Positions 1 to 6,568 of a DNA stretch of 34,590 nt are shown here, piece after piece. Source of the DNA: Rhodocyclaceae bacterium (GTDB lineage: Bacteria > Pseudomonadota > Gammaproteobacteria > Burkholderiales > Rhodocyclaceae); the NCBI GenBank assembly GCA_008080565.1, contig VIKE01000016.1, positions 1-34,590 of the forward strand, given 5' to 3'. The number at the start of each line of letters is the position of its first letter. Positions within the stretch are counted from its first letter, which is position 1. The translations under genes and the position numbers were made by a program. The notes beneath the pieces were generated by a model that saw nothing but the letters and a program-made list of their open reading frames with translations, made no database searches and was not told where the DNA came from.

Positions 1-47
1 ACTTTCTTTTGGCGAAGCAAAAGAAAGTACGCCCGCCAACAAGGCGG
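1..47. repeat. Paired inverted repeats at the window edge
   Basis: Bases 1-11 (ACTTTCTTTTG) and 18-28 (CAAAAGAAAGT) are perfect reverse complements around a 6-base loop. A second stem follows: CCGCC at 33-37 and GGCGG at 43-47 with loop AACAA. The element lies just downstream of the last gene of the leftward operon, so it could act as a terminator or as a dispersed intergenic repeat. The A/T-rich palindrome resembles a repeat I remember from many proteobacterial genomes, but I cannot count copies here. Confidence 0.5.
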
Positions 48-101
48 AACCCCAAGCCTCAAAGGAGGACTCTGCCAGCAGCAAGGGAGAAGTAGAGCGC
101 A

Positions 102-617
102 TCACACCCGCCTCAACAGCGCCGCCCGCAACCCCGGCGCACTCGTCTTCGCATCCAGCCAGATGCCAAAAAACGCCCGCGCAAAATCCGCGTCGGCAAC
201 TTCCCCAAGCAAACGACCATTGAAGTAAAACCGCGCAACCCCAGGCTCGTACTGCCCAATAATGAAATCCCCTTCCTTCACGTCCGGGAAAATCCGCGTC
301 ATCTGCTCGCCCCAGCGCTTGAGGGAAGCCTCATCCGCCCCCAGCCCCCGCATTTCCTTGACGCTGGCTTCGGCAATGGCCGCCCCGGCAAGCGTCCGCT
401 TGTAGTCGAGCCGCAACGCCAACGGCGGCCGTTGCGGATCATCCCCCGCCCACAGCGTCGCTTCATAAACGAGAAAGCCGAAGCGCCGAAATTCGCCGTT
501 GCCCCAGCGCTTGAGGCCGAGCGTCGGGTCGGTGTTGGCGAAGGCGGCGAACGGCACCGCGGCGAGCGCCAGCAAAAGCCGCCGACGCGCCGCCAAGGCC
601 ATTTCATTTTTGGGCAT
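102..617 (-). CDS. Chalcone-isomerase-like (CHI-fold) secreted protein
   Basis: This is the last gene of the leftward operon driven from about 4560. The chosen start at 617 gives a 171-residue protein whose N-terminus (MPKNEMALAARRRLLLALAA, then VPFAAFA) looks like a signal peptide, so it is probably periplasmic. GGAAAAA just before the ATG may serve as ribosome binding site. Further in-frame starts lie upstream at 701 (inside the preceding gene) and downstream at 602. Features such as LKRWGNGEFRRFGFLVYEA and FYFNGRLLGEVADADFARAFFGIWLD match the bacterial chalcone-isomerase-like family. Plant CHI-fold relatives include fatty-acid-binding proteins, so a lipid-binding role beside a fatty-acid methyltransferase is plausible. 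That function is inference. Confidence 0.75.
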   Translation of the reverse strand: MPKNEMALAARRRLLLALAAVPFAAFANTDPTLGLKRWGNGEFRRFGFLVYEATLWAGDDPQRPPLALRLDYKRTLAGAAIAEASVKEMRGLGADEASLKRWGEQMTRIFPDVKEGDFIIGQYEPGVARFYFNGRLLGEVADADFARAFFGIWLDAKTSAPGLRAALLRRV

Positions 618-636
618 TTTTTCCGGTTGACCGTGG
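617..636 (+). repeat. Short repeat TTTTTTCCGGTTGACCGTGG, copy 1
   Basis: Eighteen bases (TTTTTTCCGGTTGACCGT) recur exactly at 12667-12684, and CCGGTTGACCGTGG recurs at 12692-12705. The core CGGT-TG-ACCG is an interrupted palindrome. This copy lies between the cfa-like gene and the chalcone-isomerase-like gene and overlaps the latter's probable ribosome binding site. Confidence 0.5.
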
Positions 637-669
637 GATTCGCTCAAATGCGCCCCGGCGGCCACCAGA

Positions 670-1854
670 TCAACGGTGCGTGAGTTCAAACTGGACGACA
701 TCGATATTCCCGGCCAGGAAGCCGGCCTCGCAATAGCAAAGGTACATGCGCCAGAGGCGGCGGAAGGGCTCGTCGAAACCGAGTTTCTGGATTTCCGGCC
801 AGTTGGCTTCGAAGGCGTGGCGCCATTCGGCCAGGGTCTTGGCGTAGTCCTGGCCGAAGGCGTATTCGTTGCGGACGATCAGGCCCTGTTTGGCGGCGGC
901 CGCGCGGAAGGCTGCGCGTGAGGGCAACATGCCACCGGGGAAGATGTATTGCTGGATGAAATCGGTGCTGCGCCGGTATTCCGGGAAGATGTCGTCGCGG
1001 ATGGTGATGCTCTGGACGACCGCCCTGCCCTCGGTCTTGAGCGCCTTGGCCAGCGTCTTGAAATAGGTCGGCCACCAGCGTTCGCCGACGGCTTCGAACA
1101 TTTCGATGGACACGACGTGGTCGAATTGCTCGTCGAGATCGCGGTAGTCCTGCAGGCGCAGGTCGGCACTCGGCACGCGTTTCTGCGCCCAGTCGAGTTG
1201 GGCTGGCGACAGGGTCAGGCCGGTGGTGCGCAAGCCTTCCTGCACCGCCAGTTCGGCAAAACCGCCCCAGCCACAGCCGATCTCCAGCACGTTCTGGCCG
1301 GGCGCCGCCTTCAGGCAGTTGAGGATGCGGCGGTATTTGGCGTGCTGCGCAGTTTCGAGCGAACCGTCGTCGGCTTCGCGATAGACGGCCGACGAGTAAC
1401 TCATGCTCGGGTCGAGCCACAGCTTGTAGAAGTCGTTGCCGAGATCGTAGTGGGCCATGATGTTGCGCTTGCTGCCGCTACGGCTGTTGCTGTTGAGCCA
1501 GTGGCGGACGCGGGCGGCGAGCAGGCTGCCCCACGAGCCATAGACGGCCTTCTTAAGCTGTTCGCGATTGGCTGCCAGCAGCTTCAATAGCCCGGTGACG
1601 TCGGGCGAATCCCACTGACCGTCGAGGTAGGCTTCGGCCAGACCGATGTCGCCGCGCGCCAGCACCTGGCTGAACATCGCTTCATCATGGACCTGCATGG
1701 TGACGCCATGTTCGCCGTCGCCGAACAGCGCACTGGCGCCGCCCGGCAAACGGATTTCAAGCATTCCGCCCTGCAGTTTTTCGAGCAGGTCGAAGACCAG
1801 GCGGGTGTCGCGGGCCAGCCTCTCGCTGCCGCGCAAAATCATCGTGTTGTTCAT
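670..1854 (-). CDS. cfa: Cyclopropane-fatty-acyl-phospholipid synthase family methyltransferase
   Basis: This 394-residue SAM-dependent methyltransferase acts on unsaturated acyl chains of membrane phospholipids. Visible family features are YDLGNDFYKLWLDPSMSYSS, the SAM motif VLEIGCGWGGFAELAV, SIEMFEAVGERWW and the C-terminal QQYIFPGGMLPS block. The ATG at 1854 overlaps the DUF1365 stop codon (ATGA), indicating translational coupling, so in-frame starts further upstream were not used. In Rhodobacter and pseudomonads, Cfa-type enzymes placed beside DUF1365 and an FAD oxidoreductase belong to light or singlet-oxygen responses. Some paralogues there make methylated or furan fatty acids rather than cyclopropanes. 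The exact product here cannot be told from sequence. Confidence 0.9.
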   Translation of the reverse strand: MNNTMILRGSERLARDTRLVFDLLEKLQGGMLEIRLPGGASALFGDGEHGVTMQVHDEAMFSQVLARGDIGLAEAYLDGQWDSPDVTGLLKLLAANREQLKKAVYGSWGSLLAARVRHWLNSNSRSGSKRNIMAHYDLGNDFYKLWLDPSMSYSSAVYREADDGSLETAQHAKYRRILNCLKAAPGQNVLEIGCGWGGFAELAVQEGLRTTGLTLSPAQLDWAQKRVPSADLRLQDYRDLDEQFDHVVSIEMFEAVGERWWPTYFKTLAKALKTEGRAVVQSITIRDDIFPEYRRSTDFIQQYIFPGGMLPSRAAFRAAAAKQGLIVRNEYAFGQDYAKTLAEWRHAFEANWPEIQKLGFDEPFRRLWRMYLCYCEAGFLAGNIDVVQFELTHR

Positions 1855-2612
1855 TTTGTCGAGTCCCGGAGGGGTTGAGGAACGTGGGCACCGCGGAAGG
1901 GCACCCCTTTCAGCCACAGTTTCAAGGCTTGCCAGTGGATGCGGAACATCACGCCGGCGGTGAGGAAAGGCATTTTCAGGAAGGCGCCGAGCAAGGCAGC
2001 CATGGACCAGGCGCGCGGCTTGCCCGAGATCGAGGTGAGCAGCAATTCGCCGTCAGCGTCGTCGTAGTCGATACGAGCCAGCGGCACCGCCCGGTCGAGG
2101 TGAAAACGGAAGCGGTAGCCGCCTTCGATCTCGTTGAACGGTGAGACGTGGAAGTCCTTGATGGCGCGCAGTTCCTGACCGTCCTGCAGCGGGGAGCGAT
2201 CCGCGTTGTACAGCAGGTAGCTGTAATAGCCGCCGAAGGTGTTGTTGACTTCAGCCAGCACGGCGATGAGCGCACCTTCGTTGTTACGGCAAAACCAGAA
2301 GCTGACGGGATTGAAGACGAACCCGAAGACGCGCGGGAAGCATTGCAGCGTGATCTCGCCGTCATCAGGCAGGCCGTGCCGGCGCAGTTGGGCCTGTATC
2401 CATGGCAACAACGGGCTGCCGTCGCGTGGGCCATGGTCTTTCTGACGGAAGCTGAGCAGGTTTGCACGGTCAACCGAAAAAATCGGGCAATTTGCCAAGG
2501 CTAGGTCGCGTACCGGCAATTGCACGTAGAAGACCGGATAGACGAAGGCATTGACCGCCGGCCGCAGGCGCCGGTGCATGACATGGCCGAGGAAAAGGAG
2601 GGGGTTGTTCAT
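1851..2612 (-). CDS. DUF1365 family protein
   Basis: This 253-residue member of DUF1365 starts MNNPLLFLGHVMHRRLRP and contains the family blocks YPVFYVQLPV, IFSVDRANLLSF, FPRVFGFVFNPVSFWFC, EVNNTFGGYYSYLL and KDFHVSPFN. The start at 2612 lies 7 bases after the upstream oxidoreductase stop and follows an AGGA-rich stretch. Its stop overlaps the cfa start. No biochemical activity is firmly assigned to the family. Recurrent linkage with an FAD amine-oxidase-like protein and a Cfa-type methyltransferase suggests a role in acyl-chain modification, which is inference. A copy-like variant of the GGTTGACCGT repeat occurs inside this coding region (2465-2482) where it encodes the conserved SVDR motif. 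Confidence 0.9.
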   Translation of the reverse strand: MNNPLLFLGHVMHRRLRPAVNAFVYPVFYVQLPVRDLALANCPIFSVDRANLLSFRQKDHGPRDGSPLLPWIQAQLRRHGLPDDGEITLQCFPRVFGFVFNPVSFWFCRNNEGALIAVLAEVNNTFGGYYSYLLYNADRSPLQDGQELRAIKDFHVSPFNEIEGGYRFRFHLDRAVPLARIDYDDADGELLLTSISGKPRAWSMAALLGAFLKMPFLTAGVMFRIHWQALKLWLKGVPFRGAHVPQPLRDSTK

Positions 2613-2619
2613 GGCCGGC

Positions 2620-3942
2620 TCAGACCGTTTCCAACTCAGGTTTGACGGTGGCCGCATCGACTTGCCACGGCGCCATGACACCGAGGCCATTAACGACGCG
2701 CAGCGCCGATTTCAAACCATCTTCGTGGAAGCCGTAGCTGCCCCAGGCACCGGCCAGCCAGATGCCGTTTTCACCCTGGACATCGGCCAGCCGCTGCTGG
2801 GCGGCGATGGCCGGGCGGTCGAAAATTGGGTGGGCGTAATCGAACTCGGCGATCACCGTAGCCGGATCCGGCTCGCGCGCCGGGTTCAGAGTGACAACGA
2901 CCGGCGTTTCGAACGGCAGCGGTTGCAACTTGTTGATCAGGTAGGAGACGCCGACCGGTTGCTCGCCCGGCTCACCATTTCCGGCAAAATAGTTCCACGC
3001 CGACCACAGCTTCTCGTCACGCGGCAGCAGGGTGCGGTCAGTGTGCAAGATCGCCCGGTTAGGCTGATAGCGGATGGCCGATAACACCTCGCGCTGGCCG
3101 TCCGTCGCTGTGAAACCGAGAATGGCCTGGGCCTGATCGCTGTGGCAGGCCATGACGACCTGATCGAAATGCTCGCTGCCGGCAGCGTGAATAACCTTGA
3201 GCCAGCCGCCTTCGCGAGTAACCGCACTGACCGGGCAGGCCAGCCGGATTTCGGCTCCGTTGGCGATCAGCCGATTGGCGATTTTGCGCACATAAGCGCG
3301 CCCGCCGCCGAGCACCGTCCGCCACATCGGCCGGTCGAAAACCTGCAGCAGGCCATGGTTCTGGCAGAACCGAATGAAGGTGGCGAGTGGCATGTCGCGC
3401 ATCTGTCCGGTCGGGCAGGACCAGATGGCGGCTGCCATCGGCAGCAGATACCAGTCGGCAAAAGCGCTCGAATAGCCGCCATCGCTCAGGAAATCCCGCA
3501 AACTGAGTTCGTTGTCCGGATGCTTCGCCAGCCACGCCGTGCTTTCGCGATTGAAACGCAGGATATCGGTCAGCATCGACCAGAATTGCGGGCGAAACAG
3601 ATTGCGCCTTTGGCCGAAAACCGTCGCCAGGCTGCTGCCGGCCCATTCCAGATCGGGATTTTCCAGGCTGACGGCGAAGGACATCTCGGTTTCGACACTC
3701 TCCACACCGAGCTCCTTGAACATCGCGATCAGGTTGGGATAGGTCTTGTCATTGAAAACCAGAAAGCCCGTATCGACCGGATGCGTCTTGCCATCCAGAG
3801 TGACGTCCACCGTATTGGTATGGCCGCCAAGATAAGCGCCGGCTTCAAACAGCGTCACGTCATGCTCGCTGCTCAGTAGCCAGGCGCTAGCCAGGCCGGA
3901 AATACCGGCGCCGACAACAGCAATTCGTTTTCTTGATGTCAT
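2620..3942 (-). CDS. FAD-dependent oxidoreductase, amine-oxidase / phytoene-desaturase-like
   Basis: The N-terminus carries a dinucleotide-binding fold: IAVVGAGISGLASAWLL followed by FEAGAYLGGHTNTVDV, with the acidic residue that binds the FAD ribose. VDTGFLVFNDKTYPNL and the C-terminal GIWLAGAWGSYGFHEDGLKSAL block are typical of the NAD(P)/FAD oxidoreductases found beside DUF1365 and Cfa proteins. About 440 residues. The start chosen is ATG 3942, with AGG seven bases upstream; a GTG at 3948 is the alternative. The gene begins 8 bases after the glutathione peroxidase stop, so the two are co-transcribed. The substrate is unknown. A desaturase or dehydrogenase role on membrane acyl chains is a reasonable inference from the neighbours. 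Confidence 0.88.
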   Translation of the reverse strand: MTSRKRIAVVGAGISGLASAWLLSSEHDVTLFEAGAYLGGHTNTVDVTLDGKTHPVDTGFLVFNDKTYPNLIAMFKELGVESVETEMSFAVSLENPDLEWAGSSLATVFGQRRNLFRPQFWSMLTDILRFNRESTAWLAKHPDNELSLRDFLSDGGYSSAFADWYLLPMAAAIWSCPTGQMRDMPLATFIRFCQNHGLLQVFDRPMWRTVLGGGRAYVRKIANRLIANGAEIRLACPVSAVTREGGWLKVIHAAGSEHFDQVVMACHSDQAQAILGFTATDGQREVLSAIRYQPNRAILHTDRTLLPRDEKLWSAWNYFAGNGEPGEQPVGVSYLINKLQPLPFETPVVVTLNPAREPDPATVIAEFDYAHPIFDRPAIAAQQRLADVQGENGIWLAGAWGSYGFHEDGLKSALRVVNGLGVMAPWQVDAATVKPELETV

Positions 3943-3950
3943 GTTCACAC

Positions 3951-4511
3951 CTACTTGCCCAGAAATTCGTCGATCTTCTTGACCAGATCGCGGTCATCCG
4001 GCTTGGTAAAGCTCGAATAGGCGACGACCTGCGTCCCATCGCGATTGATCAGATATTTGTGGAAATTCCACTTCGGCCGGCTGTCCGTCACCTCGGCCAG
4101 CTTCAGGTAAAAGGGATTGGCGCCCTTGCCCTTGACCACGGTCTTGCCGACCATCGGGAACTCGACGCCGTAGGTCAGGCGGCAGAAATCGGCAATTTCC
4201 TTCTCGCTGCCCGGCTCCTGCTCGCCGAAATCGTTGGACGGAAAGCCGAGAACGACCAACCCCTTGTCGTTCAAGCGGGCGTAGAGTTTTTCCAGCCCTT
4301 CGTATTGCGAAGTGAAGCCGCAGTAACTGGCGGTATTGACGACGAGGATGACCTTGCCGGCGTACTGGCAGAGCGGCATCGGCTTGCCATCCTGCAAGCT
4401 GGTGAAGTCGTGCTTGAGCAGCGGCGGACAGTCGCTGGCGGCGATAGCCGGCATAACGCTGACCGACATCAGCCCAGCCATAACAATCCAACGTTTCACA
4501 CTTGAGACCAT
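3951..4511 (-). CDS. Secreted glutathione peroxidase-family protein
   Basis: This 186-residue protein has an N-terminal signal peptide (VKRWIVMAGLMSVSVMPAIAA) and a GPx domain. The catalytic set is visible: Cys64 in NTASYCGFTSQYEGL, Gln99 in FPSNDFGEQEPG, and Trp148-Asn149 in PKWNFHKYL. Cys110 in ADFCRLTYGVEFP falls where the resolving cysteine sits in thioredoxin-dependent 2-Cys GPx enzymes, so the reductant is more likely a thioredoxin-like protein than glutathione. Reduction of lipid hydroperoxides in the periplasm fits the neighbouring lipid-modifying genes. It is the first gene of the operon, with AAGGAG six bases before the ATG. Confidence 0.92.
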   Translation of the reverse strand: MVSSVKRWIVMAGLMSVSVMPAIAASDCPPLLKHDFTSLQDGKPMPLCQYAGKVILVVNTASYCGFTSQYEGLEKLYARLNDKGLVVLGFPSNDFGEQEPGSEKEIADFCRLTYGVEFPMVGKTVVKGKGANPFYLKLAEVTDSRPKWNFHKYLINRDGTQVVAYSSFTKPDDRDLVKKIDEFLGK

Positions 4512-4530
4512 GTTCAGCTCCTTGTTTGTT

Positions 4531-4543
4531 TTGTCCTAGACAA
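4531..4543. promoter_or_regulatory. Candidate operator TTGTCCTAGACAA
   Basis: TTGTC at 4531-4535 and GACAA at 4539-4543 form an inverted repeat with a 3-base centre (CTA). It lies just downstream of the predicted transcription start of the leftward operon, inside its leader. The half-sites match those at 4594-4617. Confidence 0.5.
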
Positions 4544-4560
4544 ATTGGACATTTGTTCGT

Positions 4561-4589
4561 AAGATAACGACCAAAGACTGACTTGTCAA
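4561..4589 (-). promoter_or_regulatory. Sigma70 promoter of the GPx-cfa operon
   Basis: On the minus strand TTGACA (4584-4589) is separated by exactly 17 bases from TATCTT (4561-4566), close to consensus. The predicted start is near 4554, giving a leader of about 43 bases before the ATG at 4511. This promoter lies between two inverted-repeat elements that could be operators for the divergent regulator. Confidence 0.65.
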
Positions 4590-4593
4590 CGGT

Positions 4594-4617
4594 TTGTCTA
4601 ACATTTGTTTAGGACAA
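4594..4617. promoter_or_regulatory. Candidate operator, TTGTCTAA / TTAGGACAA inverted repeat
   Basis: TTGTCTAA (4594-4601) faces TTAGGACAA (4609-4617) across 7 bases. It abuts the -35 box of the leftward promoter and covers the region just before the regulator's ATG. Another TTGTC occurs at 4583-4587. Repeated half-sites of this kind between a MerR-type gene and its divergent target suggest binding by the CarH-like protein, including autoregulation. The site is inferred, not matched to a published consensus. Confidence 0.5.
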
Positions 4618-4619
4618 CT

Positions 4620-5525
4620 ATGAATACCGCCACTTTCAATATCGCCGCCGTCGAGCGCGATACCGGACTCTCTAAAGACGTCCTGCGCATGTGGGAACGC
4701 CGCTATGGCTTTCCCGTACCCAGCCGCGACAACAATGGAGAACGCTGCTATCCGGCCGATCAGGTCGATCGTCTGCGCCAGATAAAAAGGCTGATGGATC
4801 TCGGACATCGGCCCGGGAAGCTGATCGCCACGCCTCAGGAGGAACTGGGTGCGCTCACTTCCCGCCGGTCCAAATCAGCGGTGGTGGGGTTTTCTGCGAA
4901 CGACGGCGAATTGGGTGAATTGCTCGCCCTGATCAAACAGCACGACGCCGCTGCTTATCAGCAGGCCATGCAACAGCGTTTGGCCCGCCAGGGGTTACAG
5001 CGTTTTGTCCAGGACACTGTTTCGCCGCTGACGCGTCAGGTTGGCGACAACTGGGAAGACGGCAGCTTCGAAGTTTTTGAAGAACACCTATTTACCGAGC
5101 TGACCAAGCGCCTTTTGCGCCAGGCCATCGCGACCCTGCCCGGTGGCCCGCGCGGCCCGCGTGTGCTGCTCACCAGCGTGCCGGAGGAACCGCATGTCCT
5201 CGGCCTGCTGATGGTCGAGGCCCTGTTCGCGCTGGAGGGCGCCGAGTGCATTCCGCTCGGCACGCAAATGCCGCTGCTCGAAATCGGTCGCGCCGCCGAG
5301 GCACATCAGGCCGACATCGTCGCCCTCTCCTTCTCGCTGGCCTTCCCGCAACGGCAGATTCCCGGCCTGCTCCAGCAATTGCGGCTGGTCCTGCCGGAGA
5401 AAACAGCACTGTGGGCAGGTGGTGGTGGCGTCGCCCGCATCGCCAGAACGGGCGATGCCGAGCTGATCACGACGCTCGACGATGCGCTCGCGGCATTGAC
5501 CGCCTGGCGCGAGCGACACGCCTGA
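4620..5525 (+). CDS. CarH/LitR-type MerR regulator, B12-binding photoreceptor
   Basis: This 301-residue protein has an N-terminal MerR helix-turn-helix (residues 7-70, with DVLRMWERRYGFPVPSRD and ERCYPADQVDRL), a helical cap domain and a C-terminal cobalamin-binding Rossmann domain. The AdoCbl light-sensor hallmarks are intact: Wx9EH (Trp145, Glu155-His156) and ExHxxG (Glu190, His192 as predicted lower axial ligand, Gly195). In CarH proteins AdoCbl drives tetramer formation and repression in the dark, and light cleaves the Co-C bond and releases DNA. ATG 4620 is preferred, with AGGA five bases upstream; a TTG lies at 4605. It is divergent from the GPx-cfa operon, its probable target. Confidence 0.9.
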   Translation: MNTATFNIAAVERDTGLSKDVLRMWERRYGFPVPSRDNNGERCYPADQVDRLRQIKRLMDLGHRPGKLIATPQEELGALTSRRSKSAVVGFSANDGELGELLALIKQHDAAAYQQAMQQRLARQGLQRFVQDTVSPLTRQVGDNWEDGSFEVFEEHLFTELTKRLLRQAIATLPGGPRGPRVLLTSVPEEPHVLGLLMVEALFALEGAECIPLGTQMPLLEIGRAAEAHQADIVALSFSLAFPQRQIPGLLQQLRLVLPEKTALWAGGGGVARIARTGDAELITTLDDALAALTAWRERHA

Positions 5526-5544
5526 AAGCAAGCCCTGAAATGCA

Positions 5545-5574
5545 CTTCGGCGCCGGAATCATCGGGCGCCGAAG
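5545..5574. terminator. Hairpin between convergent genes
   Basis: CTTCGGCGCC (5545-5554) and GGCGCCGAAG (5565-5574) form a perfect 10-bp stem with a 10-base loop between the regulator's stop and the convergent alpha-E gene. There is no clear T-run on either side, so it is a possible rather than certain intrinsic terminator. Confidence 0.4.
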
Positions 5575-5617
5575 CTGGCTGCAGCTAACTCGGGAGAAGC
5601 CCCGAAGCGAGGCCTGA

Positions 5618-6565
5618 CTAGGCGGCCTCTTCCATCGGCACCAGAAAGTCCTTGCTGATGCCGTTGCCGAGCAGATAGATGCGATCCATGAAATCGCTGA
5701 GCCACTCGTGCAGACCGTGCTCGAGGATGTCTTCGATACGCCCGTAACGCAGATGGGCGTGCAGCATGCCGGCCTGGCGCTGGGTTTCGCCGGAATTGCT
5801 GTTAGCGATCAGGTCAAGATTCTTGACCACGCTGTTCATGCAGAACTGCAGCGATCGCGGCATGTCCTGATTGAAGATCAGCAACTCGGCGACCCGTTCC
5901 GGCGTAATGACATCGCGATATACCTTGCGATAGACTTCGAAGGCCGAGACAGAACGGAGCAGCGCGCCCCACTCGTAGAAATCGGTCGCTCCCTCGTCGC
6001 CCTGTGGACGCAGCACGTGGTATTTGACGTCGAGGATGCGCGCCGTGTTGTCGGCACGCTCGAGCAAGGTACCCAGGCGGATGAAGTGGTAGGCCTCGTC
6101 CTGCAACAGCGTACCGAGTGTCGTGCCCCGTGACAGCGACGAACGCATCTTGACCCACTCGAAATACTCACCGATACCGGCATTGAAGAGTTGGTCGAAG
6201 GTCTTCTCGCGCGCTTCCAGCCAGGTCGAGTTGAGCGTTTCCCACATTTCCGTGGTCAGCGTGCCGCGCACGGCGTGGGCGTTTTCACGCGCCATGCGCA
6301 GACAGCTGTGAATGGACGCAAAGTTGTCCGGGTCGCTGACCATGAATTTCAGGACATTTTCCCCGTTGACCGTGGAATACTTCTTCGCATAGGCCTCTTC
6401 GAGGCTGTTCAGGGCAATGATGGCGGCCCAGCTCTGATTGATCGCATCGAGCGATTGCGGCACCAGCGACATTTGCCAGGTGACATCGAGCAGGCGGGCA
6501 AGATTCTCGGCGCGCTCGATGTAGCGCGACATCCAGAACAGGTGATCGGCAGTTCGACTCAGCAT
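5618..6565 (-). CDS. Alpha-E domain protein (DUF403)
   Basis: This 315-residue protein begins MLSRTADHLFWMSRYIERAENLARLLD, the usual opening of alpha-E proteins. RGTTLGTLLQDEAYHFIRLGTLLERADNTARILDVKYH is the second hallmark block. It is a helical protein without a known catalytic site. GGAGG stands upstream of the ATG. It starts 3 bases after the ATP-grasp gene, so the two form one transcription unit, as in most genomes that carry them. Comparative genomics has linked the pair to a predicted peptide-ligation or peptide-modification system, but the substrate is unknown. The usual extra partners (transglutaminase-like, proteasome-like Ntn hydrolase) are not beside it here. Confidence 0.92.
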   Translation of the reverse strand: MLSRTADHLFWMSRYIERAENLARLLDVTWQMSLVPQSLDAINQSWAAIIALNSLEEAYAKKYSTVNGENVLKFMVSDPDNFASIHSCLRMARENAHAVRGTLTTEMWETLNSTWLEAREKTFDQLFNAGIGEYFEWVKMRSSLSRGTTLGTLLQDEAYHFIRLGTLLERADNTARILDVKYHVLRPQGDEGATDFYEWGALLRSVSAFEVYRKVYRDVITPERVAELLIFNQDMPRSLQFCMNSVVKNLDLIANSNSGETQRQAGMLHAHLRYGRIEDILEHGLHEWLSDFMDRIYLLGNGISKDFLVPMEEAA

Positions 6566-6568
6566 GAC

